Assembly: GCA_049601975.1 (NCBI GenBank) | Contig: JBMYRC010000021.1 | Coordinates: 1 to 41,849, forward strand | Length of the DNA stretch: 41,849 nucleotides | DNA from: UBA6544 sp049601975 | GTDB taxonomy: Bacteria; Pseudomonadota; Alphaproteobacteria; UBA8366 | Reading direction: 5' to 3' | Part shown: positions 24,704 through 34,090 of the stretch, piece after piece | How the letters are laid out: every line of letters begins with the position of its first letter | How positions within the stretch are numbered: position 1 is the first letter of the stretch | Made by a program: the position numbers and the translations under genes | The notes under the pieces: generated by a model | What the model was told of the DNA's origin: nothing | What the model saw: only the letters and a program-made list of their open reading frames with translations | Database searches by the model: none

Positions 24704-25844
24704 CTAAGATACCTCGACTTCCGCTTCCGGCGCGTCGGTATCGCCCCCGCCTAGACGGTCGGCGAGCGAGGCTTCCAGGAATTTATCCAGATCACCGTCG
24801 AGCACACCCTGGGCGTTGCCGGTCTCAACATTCGTGCGTAGGTCTTTCACCATTTGATATGGATGCAAGACGTATGAGCGAATTTGATGCCCCCAGCCAA
24901 TATCGGTCTTTGCCTGGTGCTCGGCCTGGGCGGCGTCCTCACGTGCCTTCAGTTCTGCCTCGTATAACCGCGCCTGCAACATCTTCATTGCCGTTGCGCG
25001 GTTCTTATGCTGTGAGCGGTCGTTTTGACATTGGACCACGATGCCGGTCGGAATATGGGTCATCCGCACAGCGCTGTCGGTCCGATTGACGTGCTGTCCA
25101 CCGGCCCCCGACGCCCGGTAGGTATCGATCCGCACATCCTTGTCGTTGATCACGATGTCGATCGTATCGTCGATTGCAGGATAGACGCCAATTGAAGCAA
25201 AACTGGTATGCCGCCGGTTCGCCGCATCATAGGGTGAAATCCGAACCAAGCGGTGGACGCCAGTCTCCGTCTTTAGCCATCCGTAGGCGTCTTCGCCATT
25301 GATGCGGATCGTCGCGGATTTCAGCCCCGCCTCCTCGCCAGACGACTCTTCCAACCATTCGACCTTATGGCCGTGCTGTTCGCCCCAACGCAGATACATC
25401 CGCAGCAACATCTCCGCCCAATCCTGGGATTCGGTACCGCCCGCGCCCGCATGGACTTCCAAATAACAATCGTTACCATCGGCCTCGCCCGATAGCAGGC
25501 TTTCAATTTGCTGTTTTTCCGCCTGTCTGCTGAGGATTTGCAGTGCCGCTTCCGCTTCAGCCGCGATAGCGTCGTCACCCTCGGCTTCCGCCATCTCGAT
25601 TAATTCAGCGTTTTCCTCAAGCTCGACCGTCAGACGGTCATAGCCTGAGATGCGTTTATCCAACCGCGTGCGTTCGCGCATGATCTTTTGCGCATTTTCG
25701 GGATTATTCCAGAGATCAGGGTCTTCGGAGAGCGCGCTCAGCTCCGCTAGACGGCGGGTCGCGGCATCATAGTCAAAGATGCCTCCTCAGCAGTAACAAA
25801 GACTGCTTGGTGCTATCAATCAGCGCCTGCGCTTCCGCACGCAT
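24704..25844 (-). CDS. prfB: Peptide chain release factor 2, with programmed +1 frameshift
   Basis: Release factor for UGA and UAA. The first 23 codons run from ATG 25844 (GGAGAG upstream) to a CTT at 25776-25778, followed in frame by TGA at 25773-25775. Skipping one base gives GAC and opens a 356-residue frame ending at 24704, for a total of 379 aa. The junction reads RRHL then DYDAATRRLAELS, the conserved RF2 N-terminus. Later marks are HAGAGGTESQDWAEML, the codon-reading loop ISPYDAANRRHTSF (SPY in place of SPF) and the catalytic GAGGQHVN. The usual ATG- or GTG-based gene call at 25681 would lose about 54 residues. The gene is followed within one base by the convergent Rid gene. Its own product controls the frameshift by terminating at the UGA. 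Confidence 0.96.
25773..25787 (-). promoter_or_regulatory. prfB recoding site: internal SD, CTT slip codon, TGA
   Basis: On the minus strand the site reads AGGAGG-CAT-CTT-TGA-C. The internal Shine-Dalgarno AGGAGG (25782-25787) lies three bases before the CTT slip codon, the same spacing as the classic E. coli element (AGGGGGTATCTTTGAC). All stimulatory parts are intact. When RF2 is scarce, the tRNA-Leu slips +1 and full-length RF2 is made. Confidence 0.95.
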
Positions 25845-25928
25845 ATGGTCTCTCCAAATGAAAATTTGTCGGACATCGTTTACGAATTGCCGCGCCGCAG
25901 CGCAAGACCCCGCGGGCGTATCGACACT

Positions 25929-28403
25929 TTAGTACAAATCACCCGCTGATACTGGTCTGACGTTTCCGGCTGTCGTGCCGCGGGTCTCTGGTGCGGCCTC
26001 TTCCGTGCCTCCGGAGATGAGGGTGCCAGGGGCCACATTGGTTGGCTCCGCCCCGACCTTGAACGCCTCCAAAATGACACGGCGGTCTCCTGGTTGCGCA
26101 GCCCGCCCGGTCAGAGGGTCGACGCGTACCATCCGGACATTGGGTGGAATTCGGAATGGAATCGCCGGTTTGACCTTCAAAGCTTCCGCCATGAACGCCT
26201 TGAAAATTGGCGCCGCGACAGAGGATCCGGTCTCCCGACGGCCCAGCGGGAGTGGACTGTCAAATCCGACGAAAACACCAACGGCCAAGTCGGGCGCAAA
26301 TCCAATAAACCAGGTATCGCGGCTCTCATTAGTCGTGCCGGTCTTTCCTCCCAGCGGCCAGTTGAGCGACTTGATGCGGCGCCCGGTTCCCCGTTGAACC
26401 ACGCCCTCAAGCATCGAGACTACCTGGTAGGCGCTGGCTTCATCGACGATCTGATCGCGAATATCCGGAACTTGCGGAGGCTTATCTCCCCCCCAGCTGG
26501 CAGTATTGCAACGATTGCAAAGCCTTCGGTCGTGGCGGAACACCGTCTTGCCGTGACGGTTTTGCACCCGATCAATCACCGTCGGCTGAATACGCTTACC
26601 GCCGTTAACCAGCATCGCATATCCGGTGGTTAGCCGAATAAGGGATGTCTCGCCCGACCCCAGGGCCATCGACAATTGTAGCGGCATATCATCGGTAACA
26701 CCGAAGCGCTTCGCATAGTCGGCTACCGTCGGCATGCCGATCGCGCGCGCAAGGCGAACAGTCATCAGGTTTCGGGATTTCTCCACGCCAAGGCGCATCG
26801 GACTTGGCCCATAAAATTTCCGTGTGTAGTTGGAGGGCTTCCACTTGCCCAGATCGGGCCCTTGGTCGATAACAAATGGTGCGTCCAAGATCATCGTCGA
26901 GGGCGTGTATCCATTATCGAGCGCGGCCAGATAGACGAAAGGTTTAAACGCGGACCCGGGCTGCCGGTAGGCTTGGACGGCGCGATTAAAATTGCTGATC
27001 TCGTAATCAAACCCGCCGACCATCGCAAGCACACGGCCGGTATGCGGGTCCATGGCAACGACGGCACCGTTGATCGCCGGTACTTGTCGAAGACTGTAGG
27101 TATCAGGTGGATACTTGTCGTCTTCTCCTTCTTTCGCCGACGCATTAAATTTCACCGCTTCGACCAAAATTACATCGCCAACTTTCAGCACTTGGTCGGC
27201 GCTTTTCACCGCGACGTCGCGCTTACCCCATTCCAAGAATTTACGCGCCCATTTCAACTCGCTTAGTGGCAACGTGCCGCGAGATCCGTCGCCGAAGCCT
27301 AACTCCACGGCACCGTCATTTGCATAAAGAATGACGGCAATCCGCCAATCTCGCATGCCAAGGGGACGTTTCGTCATATTGAGACGCCCGAGCCAATTGT
27401 CGGCAACCGAAATCTCCGCAACGGGGCCTCGCCAGCCATAGCGCCGATCATAGGCCATCAGCCCGTCGCGTAGCGCTTTCTCAGCCATTTTTTGCAGTCG
27501 TGTATCGAGCGTGGTGCGCACCGACAGCCCGCCTTCATTGACACCGTCTTCTCCGTATTCATCCACAAGTTCACGGCGCACCTGCTCTACGAAATAATCC
27601 GCGGCGACAAGTTGAATGTCGCTGCGCGGTTTTACTTCCAGAAACTCCCGTCGCGCATTCCGCGCCGCATTGACATCGACATAGCCTTCCTCATACATCC
27701 GGCCGATCACCCAATTTCGCCGCACGACGGCGGCGCGGCGTTTGCGCACCGGGTGATAGTTATTCGGCGCTTTCGGAAGCGCCGCTAAATAGGCCACTTC
27801 GGCAACGGTGAGTTCATCCAAGGACTTATCGAAATAGTTCAGAGCCGCTGCCGCACAGCCGTAGGAACCGTATCCGAGATAAATCTCATTCAGATACAAT
27901 TCTAGTATCCTGTCCTTGGAGAAAGCGCGTTCGATCCTGAAAGCCAATATGGCTTCCTTGATTTTGCGTTCGATCGACACTTCGTTCGTCAGCAGGAAAT
28001 TCTTCGCGACTTGTTGGGTAATGGTCGACGCGCCAACCGGGCGTCGGTTTCTGCCCAAATTCGCGATGTTGGTCACCATGGCACGGGCCAAGGCGAGAAA
28101 ATCGACACCGGGATGATGATAAAAATTCTTATCTTCCGCTGCGATGAAAGCCTCGATCAGAGGTCTCGGCATGGCCTCGATGGGCACGAATACACGGCGT
28201 TCCTTGGCGTATTCAGCGATCAGCAATCCATCCCCCGCATGAATGCGGGTCACGGTCGGCGGTTCATAATTCGCCAATTGTTTATAGTCCGGCAAATCCC
28301 GACCGTAATGCCAAAGCCCCACGACCACGCTCGTGACGCCGACGATGGCGAAAAAAAGCGTCGTCGACACCAGGAAGATTATAAATTTTAAGAGGCGTCG
28401 CAT
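25929..28403 (-). CDS. mrcA: Penicillin-binding protein 1A
   Basis: An 824-aa bifunctional class A PBP that polymerises and cross-links peptidoglycan. An N-terminal membrane anchor (about residues 5-30) is followed by the GT51 transglycosylase: E90 in AAEDKNFYHHPGVD, GASTITQQVAKN, and RIERAFSKDRILELYLNEIY split over two motifs. An inserted OB-like region, typical of PBP1A, lies around 310-420. The transpeptidase has the nucleophile motif SAFK (near 483), the SRN motif, and KTGTT (near 686). The ATG start at 28403 follows the amidase stop by 70 bases on the same strand. Amidase, PBP1A and RF2 in this order, divergent from rne, is a common alphaproteobacterial layout. Confidence 0.96.
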   Translation of the reverse strand: MRRLLKFIIFLVSTTLFFAIVGVTSVVVGLWHYGRDLPDYKQLANYEPPTVTRIHAGDGLLIAEYAKERRVFVPIEAMPRPLIEAFIAAEDKNFYHHPGVDFLALARAMVTNIANLGRNRRPVGASTITQQVAKNFLLTNEVSIERKIKEAILAFRIERAFSKDRILELYLNEIYLGYGSYGCAAAALNYFDKSLDELTVAEVAYLAALPKAPNNYHPVRKRRAAVVRRNWVIGRMYEEGYVDVNAARNARREFLEVKPRSDIQLVAADYFVEQVRRELVDEYGEDGVNEGGLSVRTTLDTRLQKMAEKALRDGLMAYDRRYGWRGPVAEISVADNWLGRLNMTKRPLGMRDWRIAVILYANDGAVELGFGDGSRGTLPLSELKWARKFLEWGKRDVAVKSADQVLKVGDVILVEAVKFNASAKEGEDDKYPPDTYSLRQVPAINGAVVAMDPHTGRVLAMVGGFDYEISNFNRAVQAYRQPGSAFKPFVYLAALDNGYTPSTMILDAPFVIDQGPDLGKWKPSNYTRKFYGPSPMRLGVEKSRNLMTVRLARAIGMPTVADYAKRFGVTDDMPLQLSMALGSGETSLIRLTTGYAMLVNGGKRIQPTVIDRVQNRHGKTVFRHDRRLCNRCNTASWGGDKPPQVPDIRDQIVDEASAYQVVSMLEGVVQRGTGRRIKSLNWPLGGKTGTTNESRDTWFIGFAPDLAVGVFVGFDSPLPLGRRETGSSVAAPIFKAFMAEALKVKPAIPFRIPPNVRMVRVDPLTGRAAQPGDRRVILEAFKVGAEPTNVAPGTLISGGTEEAAPETRGTTAGNVRPVSAGDLY

Positions 28404-28473
28404 CGGAATATTGAGGCCATCCGGTCATTAATCTGTCATTAGAATTCTTCGTTAACCGAACAATGCGGCGAGA

Positions 28474-29685
28474 TTATGATTTACTCAACCGTTCCTTACG
28501 TTCGAAATACGCATCGATCGCGCGCCGGATTGCTTTCGACACATTCGTGCGGAATTTTTTCGATTTTAACATTTTTTCGTCATGTTTGTTCGAGAGGTAG
28601 CCCAGTTCAACGAGCACCGACGGAACATCGGGCGATTTCAGTACCGCAAAACCTGCAAACCGATGCGTATTGCGCAAAAGTCGAATTGATTTTCCGAGAT
28701 TCTCGACCATGAATCGTGCGAAATGCGCAGACTCGTCCATCGTATGGCGCTGACGCAGGGAAATCAGAACCGACGCCACGGTATCGGATTGCTGCGTCAG
28801 ATCGACACCAGCGATAATATCCGATCGGTTCTCCTTTACCGCCAACGCCCCCGCCTCCTTATCGGAAGCCCTTTCCGACAAGGTATAAACAGAGGCCCCA
28901 CGCACCTTCGGGTTCTTAATGGTATCGGCGTGCAAGGAAATAAACAGTTCAGCTTTTACCGATTCCGCTTTGTTGAATCTGTCCCGCAAGGGGATATAGA
29001 TATCGCGGTCTCGGGTCAGATTAACTACATACTTGCCCGTTCTCTCCAAGGCCTTCTTCAAGTATTTCGCCACCGATAAGGTCACGCGGCTCTCAAACGT
29101 GCCGCGTGGCCCGATCGCACCCGGGTCGACGCCTCCATGGCCCGGATCAATCATGATCACATGGCGGCCATCTCCGCGCTCTTTCAAAATTGGCTCGCGC
29201 GGCTTTGATGGCGCGGTCGGTTGGGGCACCTTCCATTGCCGGGAATGGACCGTCGCGCGCGCGATCTCGAAACCTGCTTTGGTCACGGGTTCCAAATCGA
29301 TAAAGAACCGGCTCGCGCCCGCCTTACCACTCCCCAATATGGCGTGCCGCGCAACCTTAACCGGTTTCGTCACGTCGATAACGACCCGGCTATTACCTGG
29401 CTGAAACAAACCGAACCGGTAATTTGAGACCAGACCGGCAGGTTTCTTCATCGGCAGCAACGGTGCGCGCCATAACATATTCGGCAAATCGATGACCACG
29501 CGATAGGGATTACCCAACAGAAACACGCGGTAAGGAACGGCCTGCGTCGTCTCCAGAACCAGCCGGGTCTTACCTGGATGCACGCCGATCCTAACTTTCG
29601 TTACTTCTGGCATGGCTGCGTTCACGATTGTCGTGGGCGACAAAACGAGTGCAATCACGAGGCCGAATCGAATGAACGAATTCAA
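28474..29685 (-). CDS. amiC: AMIN-domain N-acetylmuramoyl-L-alanine amidase
   Basis: A 403-aa secreted zinc amidase that cleaves the stem peptide from MurNAc during daughter-cell separation. A signal peptide (LVIALVLSPTTIVNAA) is followed by an AMIN septal-targeting domain (about 25-150, RLVLETTQAVPYRVFLLG). The Amidase_3 domain follows: IDPGHGGVDPGAIG (first zinc histidine), GTFESRVTLSVAK (glutamate ligand), ELFISLHADT (second histidine) and VLVELGYLSN (catalytic glutamate). It starts with TTG at 29685, backed by AAGGTG about 7 bases upstream. It is divergent from rne with nearly 490 bases between starts. The symbol is by architecture; AmiB is not excluded. Confidence 0.93.
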   Translation of the reverse strand: MNSFIRFGLVIALVLSPTTIVNAAMPEVTKVRIGVHPGKTRLVLETTQAVPYRVFLLGNPYRVVIDLPNMLWRAPLLPMKKPAGLVSNYRFGLFQPGNSRVVIDVTKPVKVARHAILGSGKAGASRFFIDLEPVTKAGFEIARATVHSRQWKVPQPTAPSKPREPILKERGDGRHVIMIDPGHGGVDPGAIGPRGTFESRVTLSVAKYLKKALERTGKYVVNLTRDRDIYIPLRDRFNKAESVKAELFISLHADTIKNPKVRGASVYTLSERASDKEAGALAVKENRSDIIAGVDLTQQSDTVASVLISLRQRHTMDESAHFARFMVENLGKSIRLLRNTHRFAGFAVLKSPDVPSVLVELGYLSNKHDEKMLKSKKFRTNVSKAIRRAIDAYFERKERLSKS

Positions 29686-30174
29686 ATTTTCACCTTATAG
29701 ACCAAAGATATTGCGTGTTTCGCATGTGATGACCCAAGATATACCCTCTCCGAACCGCTCGCTTCAATTGAAAATCTGCGGAATCTGCCCTTGTAATAGG
29801 CCGGAAGAACATTTCCGCATTGTCGAATACGGTCACATGAGCGTATCTTAACTAAGTGTAGTCGCAAGATTAACTGATCCGACGCATCGACGTAGGACCG
29901 ATTTGCCCTTTTTGCCGGTTCACTCGCACATCTAAGTGGTGACTTACGAATGGCGCCAAGGGCGCATGGAACGAGTACGAAACGAACATGATTAGGTTGA
30001 AGCCAGATTTACCTGCAAGCGAGATCGCCGGAAAGGCAGTATATCCGCTGAGGCAGGTAGCACGAGGCGGCGGTGTTTACGCCGCGTCGGCGGCTTCGCC
30101 CACGAACAACACGCGCATTCAGACCAACGGCCGGAGTCCGGCATCGCTCGGCGTTTGCGCTTTGGAGCTATTTA
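29686..30174 (+). promoter_or_regulatory. amiC-rne divergent region with structured rne leader
   Basis: No gene is convincing here. The part near rne holds a run of potential hairpins on the rne strand: GCGCC/GGCGC at 29953-29965; TACCTGC (30010-30016) with GCAGGTA (30053-30059), enclosing AGCG/CGCT; GCGGCG/CGCCGC at 30067-30085; and GCCGGA-G-TCCGGC at 30130-30142. The rne ATG follows at 30175 with GGAG upstream. Long structured leaders through which RNase E controls its own mRNA are established in E. coli; a similar role here is inferred. Both promoters must lie here, but I cannot pick clear -35 and -10 boxes. Confidence 0.5.
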
Positions 30175-32670
30175 ATGACAAGAAGAATGTTGATAGACGC
30201 CGCGCACGGGGAAGAGACTCGTGTTGTGGTCATGGACGGCAATCGCGTCGTCGATTACGACGCGGAAGTTGCTAATAAGCGGCCTCTTAAGGGAAATATC
30301 TATCTCGCTAAAGTAACGAGAGTAGAGCCATCGCTGCAGGCCGCCTTCGTTGAATACGGTGGCAACCGGCACGGTTTCCTGGCCTTTAACGAAATTCACC
30401 CGGACTATTATAAGATCCCGATTGAGGATCGCGAAAAGCTTATAGCCGAAGAGGCCGAAGCCCAATCGGCGGAAGAAGGCGAGAACGGCGAGGCCGTTGA
30501 GACTGTCGGCGGCGATGAGCTGGAAATAGTCGAACGCAGTCGTGTCTCCTTACAACGCAGATATAAAATACAAGAAGTCGTAAAGCGGCGGCAAATTCTG
30601 CTGGTTCAAGTAGTCAAGGAAGAGCGCGGCACCAAAGGTGCGGCGCTGACGACCTACCTTTCGCTTCCTGGCCGCTATTGCGTCTTGATGCCAAACACTT
30701 CTCGTGGTGGTGGGATCAGCCGAAAAATTACGAACGCCCGTGACCGTAAGCGCCTAAAAGGTGTCATCGAAGGCCTCGGGATCGCCGAGGGCATGGCGGT
30801 CATCTTGCGCACCGCCGGCTCAGAACGATCGAAAGTCGAGATCAAACGCGATTACGACTATTCGATGCGGCTTTGGAACGAGATCCGCGAACTCACCCTC
30901 GCGTCGACCGCGCCCGCGTTGATCTATGAAGAAGGTAATTTGATCAAGCGGACCATCCGAGACCTATATGCCAAGGAGATCCAGGAAATCCTCGTCGATG
31001 GCGAAGCCGGATATAAAGTCGCGAAGGAATTCATGAAAGCTCTCATTCCGAGCCATGCGAAGAAAGTCAAAAAATTCGACATCGAAGGGGAACCTCTGTT
31101 CCAAAAATACGGTGCCGAAACACTACTTGAATCCATCCACAACCCAACGGTTCAGCTAAGATCCGGCGGCTATATCGTCATACATCAAACCGAAGCATTG
31201 GTCGCGATCGACGTGAACTCCGGTCGAGCCACGCGGGAACGCCATATCGAAGAGACGGCGCTTAAGACCAACAGCGAAGCCGCCGATGAAATCGCCTATC
31301 AGCTGCGCTTACGCGATTTAGCGGGTCTGATCGTGATCGACTTCATCGATATGGAGGAAAACCGCAACAACAGTGCCGTGGAGCGACGGTTCAAGGACGG
31401 CCTTCGCAACGACAGGGCGCGCATCCAAATCGGGCGCATCAGCCCCTTCGGTCTGTTGGAGATGTCCAGACAACGTCTGCGCCCGAGCCTCAGCGAGACC
31501 ACTGGTGATCCCTGCCCACATTGCGACGGCACCGGTTTCATGCAATCGACCGATTGGATGGCCTTGCAAGTAATGCGCGCCATTGAGAACGAAGCCACGC
31601 GTCAAAACGCGACGCAAATAGAATTGAAGGTCTCATCCGAGGTCGCGCTCTATTTGCTGAACCAAAAGCGCCAAACCTTAAGCGAACTCGAAGAACGCAA
31701 TAATCTGCGGGTCATCGTCAGAACCAACGGCGAAAATCGCGGCGGCACATGGGAAATCGAAGTGCTGGAACGAAGTGGCGGTGGCGACGAAAAACTCGCC
31801 GCCCGCAGCCGACCTGCCAACGACGAAGAGAAAAACGAGGATGGCAGCAAGCGCCGCCGCCGCGGTCGCCGCCGCAGAGGCCGTTCGGATGAGGTCGAGG
31901 CGAGTACTGAGACCGAAGAAGAAACGACAGAAGTCTCGGTAATCACGAACCAGGAAATTAATGAGAACACCGAAGATTCAGACGAAGAGGGCGAGCGAGT
32001 CCGGCGCCGACGCCGCAGAGGTCGCCGTGGTGGTCGACGGCGCAATCGGTCCGCCGAGGAACAAGCCGAGGGCACGGAAGCTTCCGCATCCGACGAAAAT
32101 GCGGAGAACGGCGAGCAGACATCTGACAATAGCGACGACAGTGCTGCAGCGGCCGTTCCTGAGGTTGCGCACGATAACAATACCGATGCTGTTGAGGCCG
32201 CCGGCGAAGAAGCACAACCCGGGGTGTCGGAACCCGAAGATAAACCGAAACCACGCCGCGCCCGCAGACCACGCCGCCGTAAGACAGTCGATGCGGAGGC
32301 TACCAATACCGCAGCTGCGGAAAGCGCCACCGTAGAAACGGCAGCGGAAAGCAAAAGCGCGTCGGAAAGCGCTAACGAGGTGGCACCTGTTATCGAATCG
32401 GCATCAGCCGAAGCGCCACCAACGGAGAGCACTGAGAAAGTGGAACCAGAAACCACCGAGATACCAGTAACTGAGGAAGCTGCTCCCAAAATCGTGGCAG
32501 CCGAAGTAAATGTCAAAGAGGAAGCCAAGCCAGAACCCACAAACGGCCCGGGAAATGGTAGCGAGCAATCATCTGAGACTAACGAGACTGCTAAAGAGAA
32601 CGAAGCTGAAGCAGAGGCGTCGCCACCATCGCCGCCACGGCGCGGGTGGTGGCAACGGGTCGTCAGCTAG
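30175..32670 (+). CDS. rne: Ribonuclease E
   Basis: An 831-aa endoribonuclease and degradosome scaffold for mRNA decay and rRNA/tRNA processing. MTRRMLIDAAHGEETRVVV opens the catalytic part. An S1 domain follows (VEPSLQAAFVEYGGNRHGFL), with an acidic insertion of about 35 residues typical of alphaproteobacteria. The DNase I-like site has Asp near 346 (VAIDVNSGRATRER) and near 389 (IVIDFIDMEENRN). CPHCDGTG near 447 is the zinc link. From about 540 the protein is low-complexity: arginine-rich RNA-binding blocks (KRRRRGRRRRGRS, RRRRRRGRRGGRRRN) alternate with acidic and Ala/Glu-rich stretches. It ends RRGWWQRVVS, like other alphaproteobacterial RNase E tails. I chose ATG 30175 with GGAG 8 bases upstream; an in-frame start at 30073 would add 34 unlikely residues. 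Confidence 0.96.
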   Translation: MTRRMLIDAAHGEETRVVVMDGNRVVDYDAEVANKRPLKGNIYLAKVTRVEPSLQAAFVEYGGNRHGFLAFNEIHPDYYKIPIEDREKLIAEEAEAQSAEEGENGEAVETVGGDELEIVERSRVSLQRRYKIQEVVKRRQILLVQVVKEERGTKGAALTTYLSLPGRYCVLMPNTSRGGGISRKITNARDRKRLKGVIEGLGIAEGMAVILRTAGSERSKVEIKRDYDYSMRLWNEIRELTLASTAPALIYEEGNLIKRTIRDLYAKEIQEILVDGEAGYKVAKEFMKALIPSHAKKVKKFDIEGEPLFQKYGAETLLESIHNPTVQLRSGGYIVIHQTEALVAIDVNSGRATRERHIEETALKTNSEAADEIAYQLRLRDLAGLIVIDFIDMEENRNNSAVERRFKDGLRNDRARIQIGRISPFGLLEMSRQRLRPSLSETTGDPCPHCDGTGFMQSTDWMALQVMRAIENEATRQNATQIELKVSSEVALYLLNQKRQTLSELEERNNLRVIVRTNGENRGGTWEIEVLERSGGGDEKLAARSRPANDEEKNEDGSKRRRRGRRRRGRSDEVEASTETEEETTEVSVITNQEINENTEDSDEEGERVRRRRRRGRRGGRRRNRSAEEQAEGTEASASDENAENGEQTSDNSDDSAAAAVPEVAHDNNTDAVEAAGEEAQPGVSEPEDKPKPRRARRPRRRKTVDAEATNTAAAESATVETAAESKSASESANEVAPVIESASAEAPPTESTEKVEPETTEIPVTEEAAPKIVAAEVNVKEEAKPEPTNGPGNGSEQSSETNETAKENEAEAEASPPSPPRRGWWQRVVS

Positions 32671-32735
32671 AAGTCCTTATAAGGGTCCGACAACCGGCGG
32701 CCGCAATTGGCTAAGCCGGTTATCGGCACCCGCGC

Positions 32736-32762
32736 AGAGGATTCACGGGAAAACAATCCTCT
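32736..32762 (+). terminator. Hairpin downstream of rne
   Basis: AGAGGATT (32736-32743) and AATCCTCT (32755-32762) form a perfect 8-bp stem with an 11-base loop, 65 bases past the rne stop. No strong U-tract follows, so it may be a 3'-end stabiliser rather than an intrinsic terminator. Confidence 0.4.
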
Positions 32763-32811
32763 TCCAACATTTCCGCTGTTGTAGCCCGATTATCGGCGCG
32801 CCTACCGAGTC

Positions 32812-34086
32812 ATGCCGGTGGCAAACTGGGTTGCGGAAATAGTGGATGACTCGAAATACAACGAGAAAGCCACGCTTCCTTCGGATCATTCATTCGGCAG
32901 ATCGCGCGATCTGATCGAAACAGCGGCATTCGGCGTCATTGCCCACATTATGGGTTTGTTTATCCATCATGGCCGTATTGAATTAAGGTTCCGGAATTTG
33001 CGCGCCGCGCCCCTTGGAAAGGACCTCGCAAATCCCATCAATGTCACAATCCAACGTCTGGGTGCGCTCTATAGTATGCTGCGCCGACCAGACCTTGCTA
33101 TTGATGAATGCTACATGGCGGGGGACTGGGAGGTCCGGGAAGAAGATCTCGCCAGGCTAATCAGCGCTCTGCTTCAAAACGACAGAAAACTCGAACAGAC
33201 AATACCGTTGCGAATTCTTAACGCCGTTCGAGAAACATTAGACACGATGTTTCGTTCCAATGATTCGGAACGACGCCGCAAGAACGCCTCACATCACTAC
33301 GATCTTGGCAACTGTCTCTATGGAATGTTCCTCAACCCGGAGATGCTCTACTCCTGCGCCTTCTAAGCCCATGAGGGCCAAAGCCTGGAAGACGCTCAAA
33401 AGAACAAGTTGAAGGTCACCTTGGATCGCCTCGGCGTAGCCCCTGGAATGAAGGTGTTGGATATCGGCTGTGGCTGGGGCGCCGTAACGCGGACCATCGC
33501 TGAACGAGGAGCTGAGGCCGTTGGCATTACCTTAGCGTACCAGCAACTCGAACTTGCCAAGCAGCGTGTGCCCAAACATTTGCAGGACTTGATCACATAC
33601 CATCTACAAGATTACCGGATACACGCAGCGGAGAATATCGGCCGCTACGACCGGGTCGTTTCGATCGGCATGTTCGAACATGTCGGACGGAGACAATTCG
33701 AGACTTACTTCGCGTCGGTCCAAAAACTACTGAAACCCGGTGGCCGAGCGGTCATCCACAGTATCGTCAGGGACATGCCGTCGCCCACTAACGAATGGGT
33801 CGATAAATATATCTCCCCGAGTGGCTATTTACCGAGAATTGAAGACATGTCGAATTCTGCCTTAGCTGTCGGATTGGAAGCGACGAATGACCCGTTCGTG
33901 CACGAGAGCCAGCATTAATCGCAAACACTTCGGCATTGGCGGGAACGTTTCAATGAGCGTTTCGCCCAACTCGATCCGGAATAATATGATACCCGGTTCC
34001 GGCGCATGTGGATTTTCTACTTGGCCGGACAGGAAGCCGAATTCGACCATATGGGATATTGCGTCGCCCAAATCGTCGTTGAAAAC
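32812..34086 (+). pseudogene. Cyclopropane-fatty-acyl-phospholipid synthase, broken by three stops
   Basis: The sequence reads in one frame as a CFA/mycolic-acid-type synthase, which would use S-adenosylmethionine to cyclopropanate membrane lipids. It has an N-terminal domain (MLRRPDLAIDECYMAGDWEV), ASHHYDLGNCLYGMFLNPEM, the SAM motif VLDIGCGWGAVTRTIAERG, VSIGMFEHVGRRQFE and the C-terminal RMWIFYLAGQEAEF. TAA codons interrupt it at 33364-33366 (after YSCAF), 33916-33918 (after HESQH, where relatives have HYxxTL) and 33982-33984 (after LDPE). No frameshift is needed. Other genes here terminate at TAA (for example 13301-13303), so recoding is excluded. The natural end is also lost: the frame runs into the convergent aminotransferase gene, where the protein resemblance stops near 34086. 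The gene seems recently inactivated. Confidence 0.88.
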
Positions 34087-34090
34087 AGCG

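Noticed and set aside
29988..30275. Possible upstream ORF of 95 codons overlapping the rne start
   Set aside because: No ribosome site or recognisable protein character. The stretch is better explained as a structured leader, and it overlaps the start of rne in another frame.
31650..32540. Minus-strand frame (296 codons) opposite the rne tail
   Set aside because: A serine-rich artefact of the repetitive Glu/Ala/Arg codons of the RNase E C-terminal region.
33364..33984. Recoding of TAA as an explanation for the interrupted CFA synthase
   Set aside because: TAA is a normal terminator for other genes in the window, for example the hydrolase at 13301-13303, and no recoding signal follows any of the three stops.
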